64,000 bases of DNA from Jiangella alkaliphila (GCF_900105925.1 NZ_LT629791.1:1798001-1862000), one strand, 5' to 3'; positions 9,019 through 17,337 are shown, counted from the stretch's first letter. Notes: generated from the letters alone by a model not told the origin. Numbers and translations: made by a program.

Positions 9019-9405
9019 TCAGTCCGCGACCAGCACGACGACGATCACGATGGCGGCGACGGCCAGCCCGAACGCCAGCACCGGCGCCAGCGCGGGCGAC
9101 GGCAGCGGCCGCGACTCGCGCAGCGCCCGCTCCGCCCCGGCCCACCGGAAGAACGCCATGACACTGCAGGTGGCGCCGAGCAGCGACAGCACCACGACGA
9201 GCACCAGCCGCAGCGCCGAGTGGTCCGGGATCTCCAGCGCCTCCAGCGCGATGCCGGCCGCCAGCAGCGCCAGGGCGGTGCGGATCCAGGCCAGGAACGT
9301 CCGCTCGTTGGCGAAGGTGAATCGGGGGTCGGGCTCGCTGCCGGCCTCGTAGACGCTGCGCGGCCAGCGGCGGGAGGTGTCGTCGCGGTCCGCGCCGTCG
9401 GTCAT
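9019..9405 (-). CDS. DUF202 family membrane protein (YidH-like)
   Basis: A 128-residue protein with a polar N-terminus, the motif NERTFLAWIRTALALLAAG and three hydrophobic helices, matching the YidH branch of DUF202. The start codon overlaps the stop of the upstream Pro/Glu-rich gene by four bases (ATGA). It is therefore translationally coupled to that gene and lies in one transcript with the following DUF202 gene. I chose this ATG because longer in-frame extensions are low-complexity antisense sequence. Function is unknown. Confidence 0.75.
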   Translation of the reverse strand: MTDGADRDDTSRRWPRSVYEAGSEPDPRFTFANERTFLAWIRTALALLAAGIALEALEIPDHSALRLVLVVVLSLLGATCSVMAFFRWAGAERALRESRPLPSPALAPVLAFGLAVAAIVIVVVLVAD

Positions 9406-10259
9406 GATCCGTCGCTCTCGATCTGGTAGGTCGCCCTCGATTGTGTCGGAGGCGTGCTGCGCCGGTGCCGGCCGGCCCCGCGCTGCGCCGGTAACCGGAG
9501 GTGCCCGGGCCGGCCGCCGTTGGCGTTGACGGACTCGGCGGGCGGCGGTGGCGGCGGGGTGGCGTCGGGCGGCGTGGCCGGCTCGCGCTGGGCGGGCGGC
9601 CCCGGCTGGGCGGGCGGCTCGGGCTGTGCCGGCTGTGCCGGTCGTACGGGCGGCACGGGCTGATCGGGCTGCGCGGGCGGGTCCGCCGGGAGGACCGGCT
9701 CGGGCCGGGCACGGGGCCGCAGCGGCTCGGGATGCGGCATGTCCGGCCCCAGCAGCTCCGTCCGGAGCGCGTCGGGACGGCCCGGTTGCGGGCGGACGGC
9801 CGTCGGCTCGGGCCGCGCTGGCTCGGGCCGCGCCGGTTTGGGCCGGGCATGTTCGGGTTCGGGACGCGCCGCCGTCGGCTCGGCCTCGGGCTCCGGCTCC
9901 GGCTCCGGCTCCAACTGGATCGGCCGCGTCTCGCGCGTGACATCGGGCTCGACGACGGGCTCGGGGATCACGGGGGTGGGCTGGACCCGCCGCGCGCGCC
10001 GTCCTGCCCCGCGTGACGCCAGCGGCTGGGCGAACGGGTCGGTGGCGGGGTCGAGCCACTCGATGCTGGTGGCCTCGCCGTGGCCGTGCACGGCGACGAG
10101 GTCGTCGAGCGAGCTCCACAGGCTCGTCGCCGGGTGCGTCGATGCCCAGCGCAGCGCGACGTGGCCGTCGGCGAAGACGACGCCGTAGGCCACCACCCCG
10201 ACTCCGGACACACCGGTGTAGTCGACGTGGCGGACGAGGGCGAACCGTCGTGGGAGCAA
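9402..10259 (-). CDS. Hypothetical protein with long Pro/Glu/Ala-rich low-complexity tail
   Basis: A 285-residue protein I do not recognise. The first ~85 residues form a compact region (LVRHVDYTGVSGVGVVAYGV... VALRWASTHPATSLW) resembling small actinobacterial beta-rich domains that act on DNA or regulate neighbours. The remaining ~200 residues are dominated by Pro, Glu, Arg and Ala repeats (PEPEPEPEAEP, PARPEPARPEP), indicating a disordered tail. It is the first gene of a three-gene leftward unit with two DUF202 membrane proteins, coupled by ATGA. The tail repeats are prone to length change, so sequencing errors are possible here. Confidence 0.55.
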   Translation of the reverse strand: MLPRRFALVRHVDYTGVSGVGVVAYGVVFADGHVALRWASTHPATSLWSSLDDLVAVHGHGEATSIEWLDPATDPFAQPLASRGAGRRARRVQPTPVIPEPVVEPDVTRETRPIQLEPEPEPEPEAEPTAARPEPEHARPKPARPEPARPEPTAVRPQPGRPDALRTELLGPDMPHPEPLRPRARPEPVLPADPPAQPDQPVPPVRPAQPAQPEPPAQPGPPAQREPATPPDATPPPPPPAESVNANGGRPGHLRLPAQRGAGRHRRSTPPTQSRATYQIESDGS

Positions 10260-10600
10260 TCGACCACCGTAACGTTGTGAACTCCGGGCAGGCCGGACGT
10301 CACCCCCGTGTCACTCTGGCCTGTGCAGCCCTCATCATCGTCGATGGCCCGCGATCCTGTCACGGCGGCCCGCCGGTGACACGCGGTCCCAGGGGGTGCC
10401 GCCCGTCGACGGGCAGGTCCGGGTTACGGTACGACCCACCTCCCAATCACACTCAAAGGTCGGGTCATGCAACGATCACGAACTCTCTCCAGGCGACCTC
10501 AGCCCTGGACCGAGGGCCGAGGACTCGGGGGGCCTTCGGTCACCTGGAGCCCGTCGGTGTCGCATGACCCTCCCTGTCACCGTTCCCAGGAGTGAGCTCG
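10260..10600. other. Intergenic region between divergent genes, no gene seen
   Basis: This 341-base gap separates the leftward Pro-rich gene from the rightward 91-residue protein. I see no convincing coding sequence or known RNA. There is a small CCGAG-GA-CTCGG palindrome at 10517-10528 and a GC-rich leader before the AGGAG ribosome site at 10590. It presumably holds the two divergent promoters. Confidence 0.4.
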
Positions 10601-10876
10601 ATGGATCCTCGACTGCAGCCCCAGACCCCTGACGTCGATCCCATGGTGACCACCGCCGTGATGAACGTGCGCGATCGATTCGGTGCCGAGGGCCTGCGCG
10701 ACCTCATGGCTCTCGCCCAGATGGAGCTGCGCAACGTCGAGGCGGCGGAGCAGCGGCTCGCCGCGCTGGCCGAGCCGGCGGTCGCCGCGGAGCCTGAGCC
10801 GGTCGACTCCGCCGACACGCAGGCCTGGCTGGCCTACACCGAGGCAGCGCCCGACCACGAGGACGACCGCCGCTGA
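10601..10876 (+). CDS. Small hypothetical acidic protein
   Basis: A 91-residue acidic protein of unknown function. The centre (VTTAVMNVRDRFGAEGLRDL onward to EAAEQRLAAL) is predicted to be an amphipathic helix; the tail is Ala/Pro/Glu/Asp-rich. I chose the ATG at MDPRLQPQ because AGGAG lies 8 bases upstream; a GTG three codons earlier falls inside that ribosome site spacing. It stands alone, convergent with otsA 17 bases downstream. No domain was recognised. Confidence 0.55.
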   Translation: MDPRLQPQTPDVDPMVTTAVMNVRDRFGAEGLRDLMALAQMELRNVEAAEQRLAALAEPAVAAEPEPVDSADTQAWLAYTEAAPDHEDDRR

Positions 10877-10893
10877 GGTGACGCGGGGCCGGG

Positions 10894-12294
10894 TCAGGTC
10901 GCGCGCAGCGCGGTCAGGATCTCGGTGGCCCAGCGCGAGATGTCGTGGCTGGTCACGTGGTCGCGCAGCAGCTTCATCCGCTGTTCGGACTCGTCGGGGT
11001 GGATGCGCATCGCGGCCAGCATGGTGCGCTTGAGGCCGTCGATGTCGTGCGGGTTGACCAGGAAGGCGCCGTCGCCGAGCTCGTCGGCGGCACCGGCGAA
11101 CTCGGACAGGATGAGTGCGCCGCGCAGGTCGGCGCGGGCGCTGACGTACTCCTTGGCGACCAGGTTCATGCCGTCGCGCAGCGGCGTCACGACCATGACG
11201 TCGGCGGCCAGCAGCAGCGCGACCAGCTCGGAGCGGTCGTAGGACGAGTGCAGGTAGTGCACGGCGGGGTGCCCGATGCGGCCGTAGTCGCCGTTGATGC
11301 GCCCGACCTGCAGCTCGACCTCGTCGCGCAGGGTCTGGTAGGCCTCGACCCGCTCGCGGCTGGGCGTGGCCACCTGGACCAGGACCGCCTCCTCGGGCGT
11401 GATGGCGCCCTCGGCGAGCAGCTCGCCGAACGCCTTGAGCCGATGCCCGATGCCCTTGGTGTAGTCGAGGCGGTCGACGCCGAGCAGGATGTGCACAGGC
11501 GCGCCGACCTCTTCGCGGATGGTGGCCGCGCGCTGCTGGACCTCGGGGTCCTCGGCCAACTTCGCGACCTCCTCGACCTGGATCGAGATGGGGAACGCCC
11601 GGGCCAGCACCTCGTGGCCGTCCTCGAGCACCAGTGCCTCGCCCTGCAGCGACGCCGTCGTGAACGTCTCGGCCAGCGCCTCGAAGTTGCTGGCCGCGCC
11701 GGCCCGCTGGAAGCCGACGAGGTCGGCGCCGAGCAGCCCTTCGAGGATCTGCCGCCGCCACGGCAGCTGCGCGAACAGCTCGGTCGGCGGGAACGGGATG
11801 TGCAGGAAGAACCCGATCTTGAGGTCCGGGCGCAGCTCGCGCAGCAGCTGCGGCACCAGCTGCAGCTGGTAGTCCTGGATGAACACGACGGCGTTCTCGG
11901 CGGCCACCTCGGCCGCGGCGCGGGCGAAGCGCTGGTTGACCGCGCGGTAGGCGTCCCACCACTCGCGGTGGTACTCAGGCTGGACGATGACGTCGTGGTA
12001 CAGCGGCCACAGGGTGGCGTTGGAGAACCCCTCGTAGTAGAGCGCGATCTCCTCCGCCGACAACGGCACCGCCACGAGGTCCATGTCGTCGGTCGAGAAC
12101 GGCTCCGGCGCGTCGTCGGGCGAGCCGGTCCAGCCCACCCACGCACCGTCATAGGCCCGCATCACTGGTGCCATCGCGGTGACGAGGCCTCCGGGGCTCC
12201 TGCGCCAGGTTGTCGTGCCATCGGCAGCCGTCACCCTGTCGACCGGCAGCCGATTGGCGACTACGACGAAACTACTCGTTCCAGTCGTGGACAA
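10894..12294 (-). CDS. otsA: Alpha,alpha-trehalose-phosphate synthase (UDP-forming)
   Basis: A GT20-family enzyme that joins glucose-6-phosphate and a nucleotide-glucose to give trehalose-6-phosphate. Hallmarks are [10 protein letters not shown] at the N-terminus, WVGWTG, the [10 protein letters not shown] acceptor motif, [33 protein letters not shown] and [12 protein letters not shown] near the C-terminus. I start it at a TTG with AGGAGG exactly 6 bases upstream (12301-12306). An ATG at 12348 in the same frame adds 18 residues with no family support and would leave only 23 bases to the divergent DUF3263 gene. Its partner otsB lies about 1 kb away on the opposite strand. Confidence 0.93.
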   Translation of the reverse strand: MSTTGTSSFVVVANRLPVDRVTAADGTTTWRRSPGGLVTAMAPVMRAYDGAWVGWTGSPDDAPEPFSTDDMDLVAVPLSAEEIALYYEGFSNATLWPLYHDVIVQPEYHREWWDAYRAVNQRFARAAAEVAAENAVVFIQDYQLQLVPQLLRELRPDLKIGFFLHIPFPPTELFAQLPWRRQILEGLLGADLVGFQRAGAASNFEALAETFTTASLQGEALVLEDGHEVLARAFPISIQVEEVAKLAEDPEVQQRAATIREEVGAPVHILLGVDRLDYTKGIGHRLKAFGELLAEGAITPEEAVLVQVATPSRERVEAYQTLRDEVELQVGRINGDYGRIGHPAVHYLHSSYDRSELVALLLAADVMVVTPLRDGMNLVAKEYVSARADLRGALILSEFAGAADELGDGAFLVNPHDIDGLKRTMLAAMRIHPDESEQRMKLLRDHVTSHDISRWATEILTALRAT

Positions 12295-12371
12295 ATGGGG
12301 CCTCCTCGTGCCGACAACGGTAACCGAGTTGTGTTGCGTTGCTGTCACAGCCCTTGCCTACGATGGCTGCT

Positions 12372-12617
12372 ATGGACGACCACGAGCGCGCGATCCTCGA
12401 CTTCGAGCACCGCTGGTGGAAGTACCCAGGCGCGAAGGAACAAGCCGTGCGCAGCGAGCTGGGCATCTCCGCAACGCGCTACTACCAGGTGCTGAACGCG
12501 CTGATCGACCGGCCCGAAGCGCTGGCGCACGACCCCCTGCTGGTACGGCGGTTGCGGCGGCAGCGCTCGCGGCGGCTGCGTACGCAATCGGGGCGCCCGC
12601 TCGCTGCGGAGGCATGA
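12372..12617 (+). CDS. DUF3263 family small putative DNA-binding protein
   Basis: An 81-residue protein beginning MDDHERAILDFE and carrying the DUF3263 signature: an aromatic WWKYPGAKEQAVR segment followed by a helix-turn-helix-like stretch (LGISATRYYQVLNALID) and a basic Arg-rich tail. The family is restricted to actinobacteria and probably binds nucleic acid. An ATG three codons upstream is also possible. It is divergent from otsA with a gap of about 77 bases, and is usually found next to trehalose or LytR_C genes, as here. Confidence 0.8.
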   Translation: MDDHERAILDFEHRWWKYPGAKEQAVRSELGISATRYYQVLNALIDRPEALAHDPLLVRRLRRQRSRRLRTQSGRPLAAEA

Positions 12618-12732
12618 GCCGTAGCGCCAGTCCATACGACAGTGTGGCTGATCTTGATCGGGGACACCAGGGCTGGAGACACAGCCTGGTGCCTCGCATC
12701 GGGCATGGGGCGTGGCGTACGCTCCTGACCCT

Positions 12733-13293
12733 GTGACGATGAGTGACCGACTCCAGCGGCTGTGGCCGTCGCTCGTCGCGCTCGTCGGCACGGTGGCGGT
12801 CGTCCTGGCGCTGCTCTGGTACTTCGGTGACGACACCGACGACAGCACCCCCGACGACGTCGCGGCCGGTGACACTTCCACGGAGCCGCCGGCCACCGAT
12901 CCGCCGGCCACCGAGGCCCCGCCCGAGACCGAGGCGCCGCCCACCGACGCTCCCACCGAGGAGCCGACGGAGCCAGCCGAGCCAGTGACCGCCGACCCCG
13001 ACGTGGTCGAGCCGCTCGGCGTGCTCAACCAGACCGACGAGGCCGGGCTCGAGGAGCAGGCCAGCGAGCGGTTCCAGGACGGCGGCTGGGAGGTCGCCGC
13101 GATGAGCGAGTTCACCGGCACCGTCCCGGAGACCACGGTCTATGTGCCCGAGGGCATGGAGGAGGCGGCCGACGCGCTGGTGTTGCAGTTCCCGGAGATC
13201 GGGCGCGTCATGCCGACCGTCGAGCCGTTCAACGACACCCGGCTGGTCATCGTGCTGGCCGACGACTACCTCGACGAGGTCGACTCGGAATGA
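12733..13293 (+). CDS. LytR C-terminal domain membrane-anchored protein
   Basis: A 186-residue protein with one N-terminal membrane segment (about residues 12-30), a long Thr/Pro/Glu-rich linker rich in PPATE and TEEPTEP units, and a C-terminal LytR_C domain. The domain runs from GVLNQTDEAGLEEQ to the VLADDYLDEV end. LytR_C domains occur at the end of LCP ligases or alone in wall-facing proteins; catalytic function is not established. The GTG lies 9 bases after a TACGCT -10 like hexamer (12718-12723), so it may be leaderless; an ATG two codons later is equally usable. The stop overlaps the otsB start (ATGA). Confidence 0.75.
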   Translation: MTMSDRLQRLWPSLVALVGTVAVVLALLWYFGDDTDDSTPDDVAAGDTSTEPPATDPPATEAPPETEAPPTDAPTEEPTEPAEPVTADPDVVEPLGVLNQTDEAGLEEQASERFQDGGWEVAAMSEFTGTVPETTVYVPEGMEEAADALVLQFPEIGRVMPTVEPFNDTRLVIVLADDYLDEVDSE

Positions 13294-14069
13294 CGCCCGA
13301 GCTGCGGCGGCTGTCCGGGCGGCTGGACCGCACCCTCGTCGCGCTCGACTTCGACGGCGTCCTCTCGCCGATCGTGCCCGACCCGGCGCGTGCGGTCGCG
13401 CTGCCCGGCACGGCGGACGTGCTGTCGGCCGTCGCCGCCCGGGTCGCCCGCGTCGCCGTCGTGACCGGCCGGCCCGCCGCCGACGCCGTCCGGCTGGGGT
13501 CACTGGCCGACGTGCCCGGGCTGGTCGTGCTGGGGCATTACGGGCTGCAGCGCTGGTCGGCCGGGACCCTGACCACCCCCGGCAGCGACGACGGCGTCGC
13601 CGTTGCCCGGCAGCGGGTGGCCGAGCTGGCCGCCGCCCGCCCTGGCGTCACCGTCGAGGACAAGCACCACTCCGTCGCGCTGCACACCCGGTCCGCGCCC
13701 GACCCCGCGGCCGCCCTGGCCGAGCTGCGCCCGCACGCCGACGCCGTCGCGGCCGAGGCCGGGCTGCAGGTGACGCCCGGGCGGTTCGTCCTGGAGCTGC
13801 GGCCGGTCGGCGTGGACAAGGGCGTGGCGATCCGGTCGCTGGTCGCCGAAACCGGCGCCACCGCCGTCCTCTATGCCGGTGACGACCTCGGCGACCTGCC
13901 CGCGGTGGCGGCGGTGCGCGACCTGTCCTCGTCGGGCGACGTCGTGGGGGTGGTCGTCTGCTCGGACGCCGAGGAGGCGTCGGCCGAGCTGCGCGCCGCG
14001 GCCGACATCGTCGTCCCCGGCCCGCCCGGCGTGCAGGCGCTGCTCAGCGAGCTCGCCGCCCTCGACTGA
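13290..14069 (+). CDS. otsB: Trehalose-phosphatase
   Basis: A 259-residue HAD-superfamily phosphatase that removes phosphate from trehalose-6-phosphate to give trehalose. Motif I is ALDFDGVLSPI (catalytic Asp pair near residues 19-21). Further motifs are VVTGRPAADAV, GHYGLQRW, the VEDKHHSVALH substrate region, the K of GVDKGVAI and the metal-binding YAGDDLGDLPA. It overlaps the LytR_C gene by four bases, so translation is coupled. Together with otsA it completes the OtsAB pathway for osmotic and desiccation protection. Confidence 0.92.
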   Translation: MTPELRRLSGRLDRTLVALDFDGVLSPIVPDPARAVALPGTADVLSAVAARVARVAVVTGRPAADAVRLGSLADVPGLVVLGHYGLQRWSAGTLTTPGSDDGVAVARQRVAELAAARPGVTVEDKHHSVALHTRSAPDPAAALAELRPHADAVAAEAGLQVTPGRFVLELRPVGVDKGVAIRSLVAETGATAVLYAGDDLGDLPAVAAVRDLSSSGDVVGVVVCSDAEEASAELRAAADIVVPGPPGVQALLSELAALD

Positions 14070-14091
14070 CGCGGTATCACCGCGGTATCAT
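14070..14091. promoter_or_regulatory. Tandem repeat operator and -10 element of the antitoxin/Doc module
   Basis: CGCGGTATCA occurs twice in direct orientation, at 14070-14079 and 14081-14090, with an embedded ACCGCGGT palindrome. The last six bases of the region (TATCAT, 14086-14091) fit a -10 box only 6 bases before the antitoxin ATG. This suggests a leaderless transcript repressed by the RHH antitoxin. Confidence 0.6.
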
Positions 14092-14097
14092 GGTGGC

Positions 14098-14301
14098 ATG
14101 GCGATGACTCTGCGACTCACCGAGGAAGAGACCGAGGCGCTGCGGCTGCAGGCCGAGCGCGAGCACCGATCCATGCAGGAGGAGGCCCGGCTGGCCATCC
14201 GGGAGCACATCGCTCGTGCCGACCGGTCGCGTCGCATCGACGAGATCACTCGCGAGGGCATCGAGCGGCACGCCGGCCTCCTGGCCCGCCTCGCAGAATG
14301 A
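14098..14301 (+). CDS. Ribbon-helix-helix antitoxin of a Doc toxin-antitoxin pair
   Basis: A 67-residue protein with an N-terminal ribbon-helix-helix (MTLRLTEEETEALRLQAE) of the CopG/Arc type and a C-terminal basic then helical tail that would bind and neutralise the toxin. It begins at an ATG that is apparently leaderless. The stop overlaps the doc start by four bases, the usual antitoxin-first layout. A second ATG two codons later is possible. It probably represses its own promoter through the tandem repeats just upstream. Confidence 0.8.
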   Translation: MAMTLRLTEEETEALRLQAEREHRSMQEEARLAIREHIARADRSRRIDEITREGIERHAGLLARLAE

Positions 14302-14678
14302 CCGAATACCTCACCCTCGAGGACGCACTGAGGATCGCCGAACTGACGCTCGGACGCAGGCCCGAGGTGCGTGATCTCGGCCTGCTGGACGCGGCCGTGC
14401 ATCGGCCCCGAACCTCGCTGTTCGGGGCCGATGCCTACCCGGACCTGCACACCAAGGCCGCGGCGCTGCTCGAGTCTGCCGTGCGCAACCATGCCTTGAT
14501 CGACGGCAACAAGCGCCTGGGCTGGATGCTCTGCTACGACTTCTACGCGCTCAACGGTCAGTTGCTCGCGCCCACTGAGGACGACGCCTACGACTTCGTG
14601 ATCGCGGTGGTCGAAGGGAAGATCGAATTGGCGGAGATGGCGGCCTGGCTCGCGGAGAACGTCACACCACGCACCTAG
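14298..14678 (+). CDS. doc: Doc/Fic-family toxin (death on curing)
   Basis: A 126-residue protein with the compact Doc fold. The catalytic Fic loop is NHALIDGNKRLGW (His, Asp, Asn, Lys and Arg all present) near residues 71-83. The N-terminal LTLEDALRIAE and LLDAAVHRPRTSLFG segments are typical of Doc. Doc phosphorylates elongation factor Tu and arrests translation; whether this one phosphorylates or AMPylates is not visible from sequence. It is translationally coupled to the RHH antitoxin. No plasmid or phage genes surround it, so it is a chromosomal module. Confidence 0.88.
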   Translation: MTEYLTLEDALRIAELTLGRRPEVRDLGLLDAAVHRPRTSLFGADAYPDLHTKAAALLESAVRNHALIDGNKRLGWMLCYDFYALNGQLLAPTEDDAYDFVIAVVEGKIELAEMAAWLAENVTPRT

Positions 14679-14768
14679 ACCATCCACGATGCGATACAGA
14701 TTTGTCTCGTATCGCGGACTGATCCTGTCTGGATCCAAACGTCCCACGTAGTGTGACCACCAGTTGTC

Positions 14769-14880
14769 CTCATCCAGAGGAGCCGAGGGACCGGCCCGTC
14801 GAAGCTCCGGCAACCGTCCGCGCCGACCCGCGCGATGACGGTGCCAATTCCGGCCCGCTCACCCGAGCGGGAGAGATGAG
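14769..14880 (+). promoter_or_regulatory. SAM-I riboswitch (S-box)
   Basis: The P1 stem pairs CTCATC (14769-14774) with GATGAG (14875-14880). Between them are the hallmark SAM-I blocks: CCAGAGGAGCCGAGGGACC, GGCCC-N-GAAGCTCCGGCAACC, GGTGCCAATTCC and a P4 hairpin CCCGCTC-acc-GAGCGGG followed by AGAGATGAG. The 3' side of P1 abuts the GAAGGGA ribosome site of the next gene, so SAM binding would most simply block translation initiation. I see no poly-T terminator. Confidence 0.92.
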
Positions 14881-14897
14881 AAGGGATCCGCTGCAGC

Positions 14898-16145
14898 ATG
14901 ACCGTCACCAGCACCACCTCCTTGGGGCGCGCCACGCACCTGTCATGTCGTGAGTGCGGCACCACCGTCGAGCTGGGCCCCTACTACGCGTGCCTGGAGT
15001 GTTTCGGGCCGCTCGAGGTGGCCTACGACTTCGGCACCATCACGCGAGAGCGCATCGAGAGCGGCCCACGGTCCATCTGGCGCTACCGCGACCTGCTCCC
15101 GGTCCCCGAGAACGTCACCGACATCCCGAACACCGACCCGGGGTTCACCCCGCTGGTCCGCGCCGGCAACCTGGCCCGGGAGCTCGGCCTCAAGGCCCTC
15201 TGGATCAAGAACGACGCCGCCAACCCCACGCACTCGTTCAAGGACCGCGTGGTCGCGGTCGCGCTGGCGGCGGCGCGCGAGCTGGGCTTCACCGTCCTGG
15301 CCTGCCCGTCGACGGGCAACCTCGCCAACGCGGTTGCCGCGGCGGCGGCGCGGGCCGGCATCGCCAGCTACGTGTTCATCCCGAGCAACCTCGAGCTGCC
15401 GAAGATCGTGACGAGCGCCGTCTACGGCACCACGCTGGTCGCCGTCGAGGGGAACTACGACGACGTCAACCGGCTGGCCTCCGAGCTGGCCGGCGAGCAC
15501 GACGACTGGGCGTTCGTCAACGTCAACGTGCGGCCGTACTACGCCGAGGGCTCGAAGACGCTCGGCTACGAGACGGCCGAGCAGCTGGGCTGGCGGCTGC
15601 CGCGGCAGGTGGTCATCCCGGTCGCCAGCGGCGCCCAGCTGGTGAAGGTCGACAAGGCGTTCCGCGAGCTGGTCGAGCTGGGCCTGGTCGAGGGCGACGC
15701 GCCGGCCATCTTCGGCGCGCAGGCGACGGGCTGCTCGCCGGTCGCGGCCGCGTTCAAGGCCGGCCACGACGTCGTCCGCCCGGTGCGGCCCGACACCATC
15801 GCGAAGTCGCTGGCCATCGGCAACCCCGCCGACGGACCGTACGTGCTCGACGTCGCGCGGCGCACGGGCGGCGCGGTCGAGGACGTCAGCGACGAGGAAG
15901 TGGTCGACGGCATCAGGCTGCTGGCCCGCACCGAGGGCATCTTCGCCGAGACCGCCGGCGGCGTCACCGTCGCCGTCCTGGCCAAGCTGCTGCGCGAGGG
16001 GAAGCTCGACCCCGACGCCGAGACCGTCATCTTCAACACCGGCGACGGGCTCAAGACGCTCGACGCCGTGTCGTCCGTGGTCGGCCCCGCCGGCACCATC
16101 GCACCCACTACAGAGGCGTTCCACAGCCTCGTCAACGGAGGCTGA
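14898..16145 (+). CDS. Threonine-synthase-like PLP enzyme, probable MetM-type homocysteine synthase
   Basis: A 415-residue fold-type II PLP enzyme of the threonine synthase family. It has an N-terminal zinc-ribbon-like segment (Cys17, Cys20, Cys32, Cys35), the PLP lysine in NPTHSFKDRV (Lys115), and a glycine-rich phosphate loop after SGAQ. Homology alone would give threonine synthase, acting on O-phosphohomoserine. Two context signals argue for homocysteine synthesis from that substrate instead: the gene is preceded by a SAM-I riboswitch, and it is followed 2 bases later by a sulfur carrier ending in Gly-Gly. A MetM/MetO route of this kind has, as I recall, been reported in Streptomyces. Plain ThrC remains possible if no other thrC exists in the genome. 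Confidence 0.8.
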   Translation: MTVTSTTSLGRATHLSCRECGTTVELGPYYACLECFGPLEVAYDFGTITRERIESGPRSIWRYRDLLPVPENVTDIPNTDPGFTPLVRAGNLARELGLKALWIKNDAANPTHSFKDRVVAVALAAARELGFTVLACPSTGNLANAVAAAAARAGIASYVFIPSNLELPKIVTSAVYGTTLVAVEGNYDDVNRLASELAGEHDDWAFVNVNVRPYYAEGSKTLGYETAEQLGWRLPRQVVIPVASGAQLVKVDKAFRELVELGLVEGDAPAIFGAQATGCSPVAAAFKAGHDVVRPVRPDTIAKSLAIGNPADGPYVLDVARRTGGAVEDVSDEEVVDGIRLLARTEGIFAETAGGVTVAVLAKLLREGKLDPDAETVIFNTGDGLKTLDAVSSVVGPAGTIAPTTEAFHSLVNGG

Positions 16146-16147
16146 AC

Positions 16148-16432
16148 ATGAGCGTCGCCGTACGTGTCCCGACCATCCTGCGCACCTACACGAAGGGCGA
16201 GTCCGACGTCAGCGTCGAGGTGCCCGACGGCGCCACGCTGGCCGACGTGCTCGGTGCGCTCGACGTCGCCTACCCGGGCATCGGCGCGCGCGTGCTCGAC
16301 GACACCGGCCAGATCCGCCGGTTCGTCAACGTCTACGTGAACGACGACGACGTGCGCTTCACCGCCGGCCTCGAGACGCCCACGCCCGCTGGCGCGAAGG
16401 TCTCGGTCATCCCGGCGGTCGCCGGCGGCTGA
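16148..16432 (+). CDS. MoaD/ThiS-like sulfur carrier protein, probable MetO-type
   Basis: A 94-residue beta-grasp protein of the MoaD/ThiS/CysO family ending in AVAGG. The C-terminal Gly-Gly would be adenylated and converted to a thiocarboxylate that donates sulfide to a PLP enzyme. It starts 2 bases after the threonine-synthase-like gene, so both are under the same SAM-I riboswitch. CysO plays this role with CysM in mycobacteria, but those partners use O-phosphoserine; here the partner recognises a homoserine-type substrate. No activating MoeB-like enzyme or Mec+ protease is encoded in the window. Confidence 0.85.
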   Translation: MSVAVRVPTILRTYTKGESDVSVEVPDGATLADVLGALDVAYPGIGARVLDDTGQIRRFVNVYVNDDDVRFTAGLETPTPAGAKVSVIPAVAGG

Positions 16433-16436
16433 TCCG

Positions 16437-16601
16437 TCAGCCGCTCAGCCCGACCGTCACCTCGCTGATGTTGAAGGCGTCTTCCGCCCACGGGAAGATC
16501 CAGATGAACAGCGCATAGATGAGCGCGGCGATGAGGATCAAGTAGAGCAGTAGCCGAACGGGCCACGGTCCCGGCAGGTGCCGCCAGATCCAGGCGTACA
16601 T
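16437..16601 (-). CDS. Small membrane protein downstream of class E sortase
   Basis: A 54-residue protein beginning MYAWIWRHLPGPW with one long hydrophobic helix (about residues 16-37) and a short acidic C-terminus. It has a GAGAGGAAG ribosome site that overlaps the end of the sortase gene, 4 bases away. Such one-helix proteins commonly accompany actinobacterial class E sortases and may help place the sortase in the membrane; function is not established. Its stop is only 4 bases from the convergent sulfur-carrier stop. Confidence 0.75.
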   Translation of the reverse strand: MYAWIWRHLPGPWPVRLLLYLILIAALIYALFIWIFPWAEDAFNISEVTVGLSG

Positions 16602-16605
16602 CTGT

Positions 16606-17337
16606 CTAGACTTCCTCTCCGCCGATCAGGATGCCGGTCGCGTACATGCGGTGTGACGAGCCCCAGCGTGGCCAGCAGGTCGTGAGTGTGATGCGTCGCT
16701 CGGTCGCCTCGACCTCGTCGCCCTCGCCCGGCACGGGATCGACCACCCAGCTGTCCCTGATGCCGATGCGGTTGCCGTCGTCGTCGCCGTTCGGTGCGCT
16801 GTCGAGCTCGTAGAGGAACGTTCCGGCGCTCGTCTCGATCTCGACGATGTCGCCGACCTGCAACTCGGGGAACTGGGCGAACGGCTCACCGTGACCGGAA
16901 CGGTGCGCGGCGATGGAGAAGTTCCCGACCTGGCCCGGGTCGACGCTGTCGAGGTAGTGCCCGGGCCCGTTCTTGAGGTCGGAGTCCTCGGTGCCCTGCA
17001 CGACGATCCACTCCCAGTCCTCGCCGAAGCGGGGGATGCGGATGACGCCGTACGCGTCGCCGACCTCGAGCTGGTCGAGCGGGATGGGGTCCTTCTCGAG
17101 CTGCCCGGCGTCGATGCCGAGCTGGTCGCGCAGATCGTCCTGTGCGTTGGCGGTCTGGATGCCGGTGCCCCACAGCGTGTAGACCACGAACAACAGCACG
17201 ACGGCGCCCGCGGTGAGCATGAGTTCGCCGACGCCACCCGCGACGAGTGCGACGACGTTGCGCTGTGGCGTTGGCTGCTGGGTCTTCCGGCGGGAGGCTT
17301 TACGACGCCCCCGGGCCGCCTTGCGATGCATGCCCAA
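16606..17337 (-). CDS. Class E sortase
   Basis: A 243-residue membrane transpeptidase that anchors proteins to the cell wall. It has a very basic N-terminus, one membrane helix (about residues 34-56), and a catalytic domain with the His in SIAAHRSGHGEPF, the Cys in TLTTCWPRWG and the Arg in SSHRMYATG. This His-Cys-Arg set and the TLTTC motif mark class E. A start two codons downstream (MHRKAARG) is also possible. It faces, across about 130 bases, a secreted protease carrying an LPDTG sorting signal, its likely substrate, and is followed by a one-helix protein in the same transcript. Confidence 0.88.
   Translation of the reverse strand: MGMHRKAARGRRKASRRKTQQPTPQRNVVALVAGGVGELMLTAGAVVLLFVVYTLWGTGIQTANAQDDLRDQLGIDAGQLEKDPIPLDQLEVGDAYGVIRIPRFGEDWEWIVVQGTEDSDLKNGPGHYLDSVDPGQVGNFSIAAHRSGHGEPFAQFPELQVGDIVEIETSAGTFLYELDSAPNGDDDGNRIGIRDSWVVDPVPGEGDEVEATERRITLTTCWPRWGSSHRMYATGILIGGEEV

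Noticed and set aside
9450-10000. Possible CRISPR-like or tandem repeat array
   Set aside because: The repetition is codon-level Pro/Glu/Arg low complexity inside a reading frame, with no regular spacers.
14898-16145. Plain threonine synthase assignment
   Set aside because: Not excluded, but the SAM-I riboswitch and adjacent sulfur carrier make a methionine-branch role more likely.
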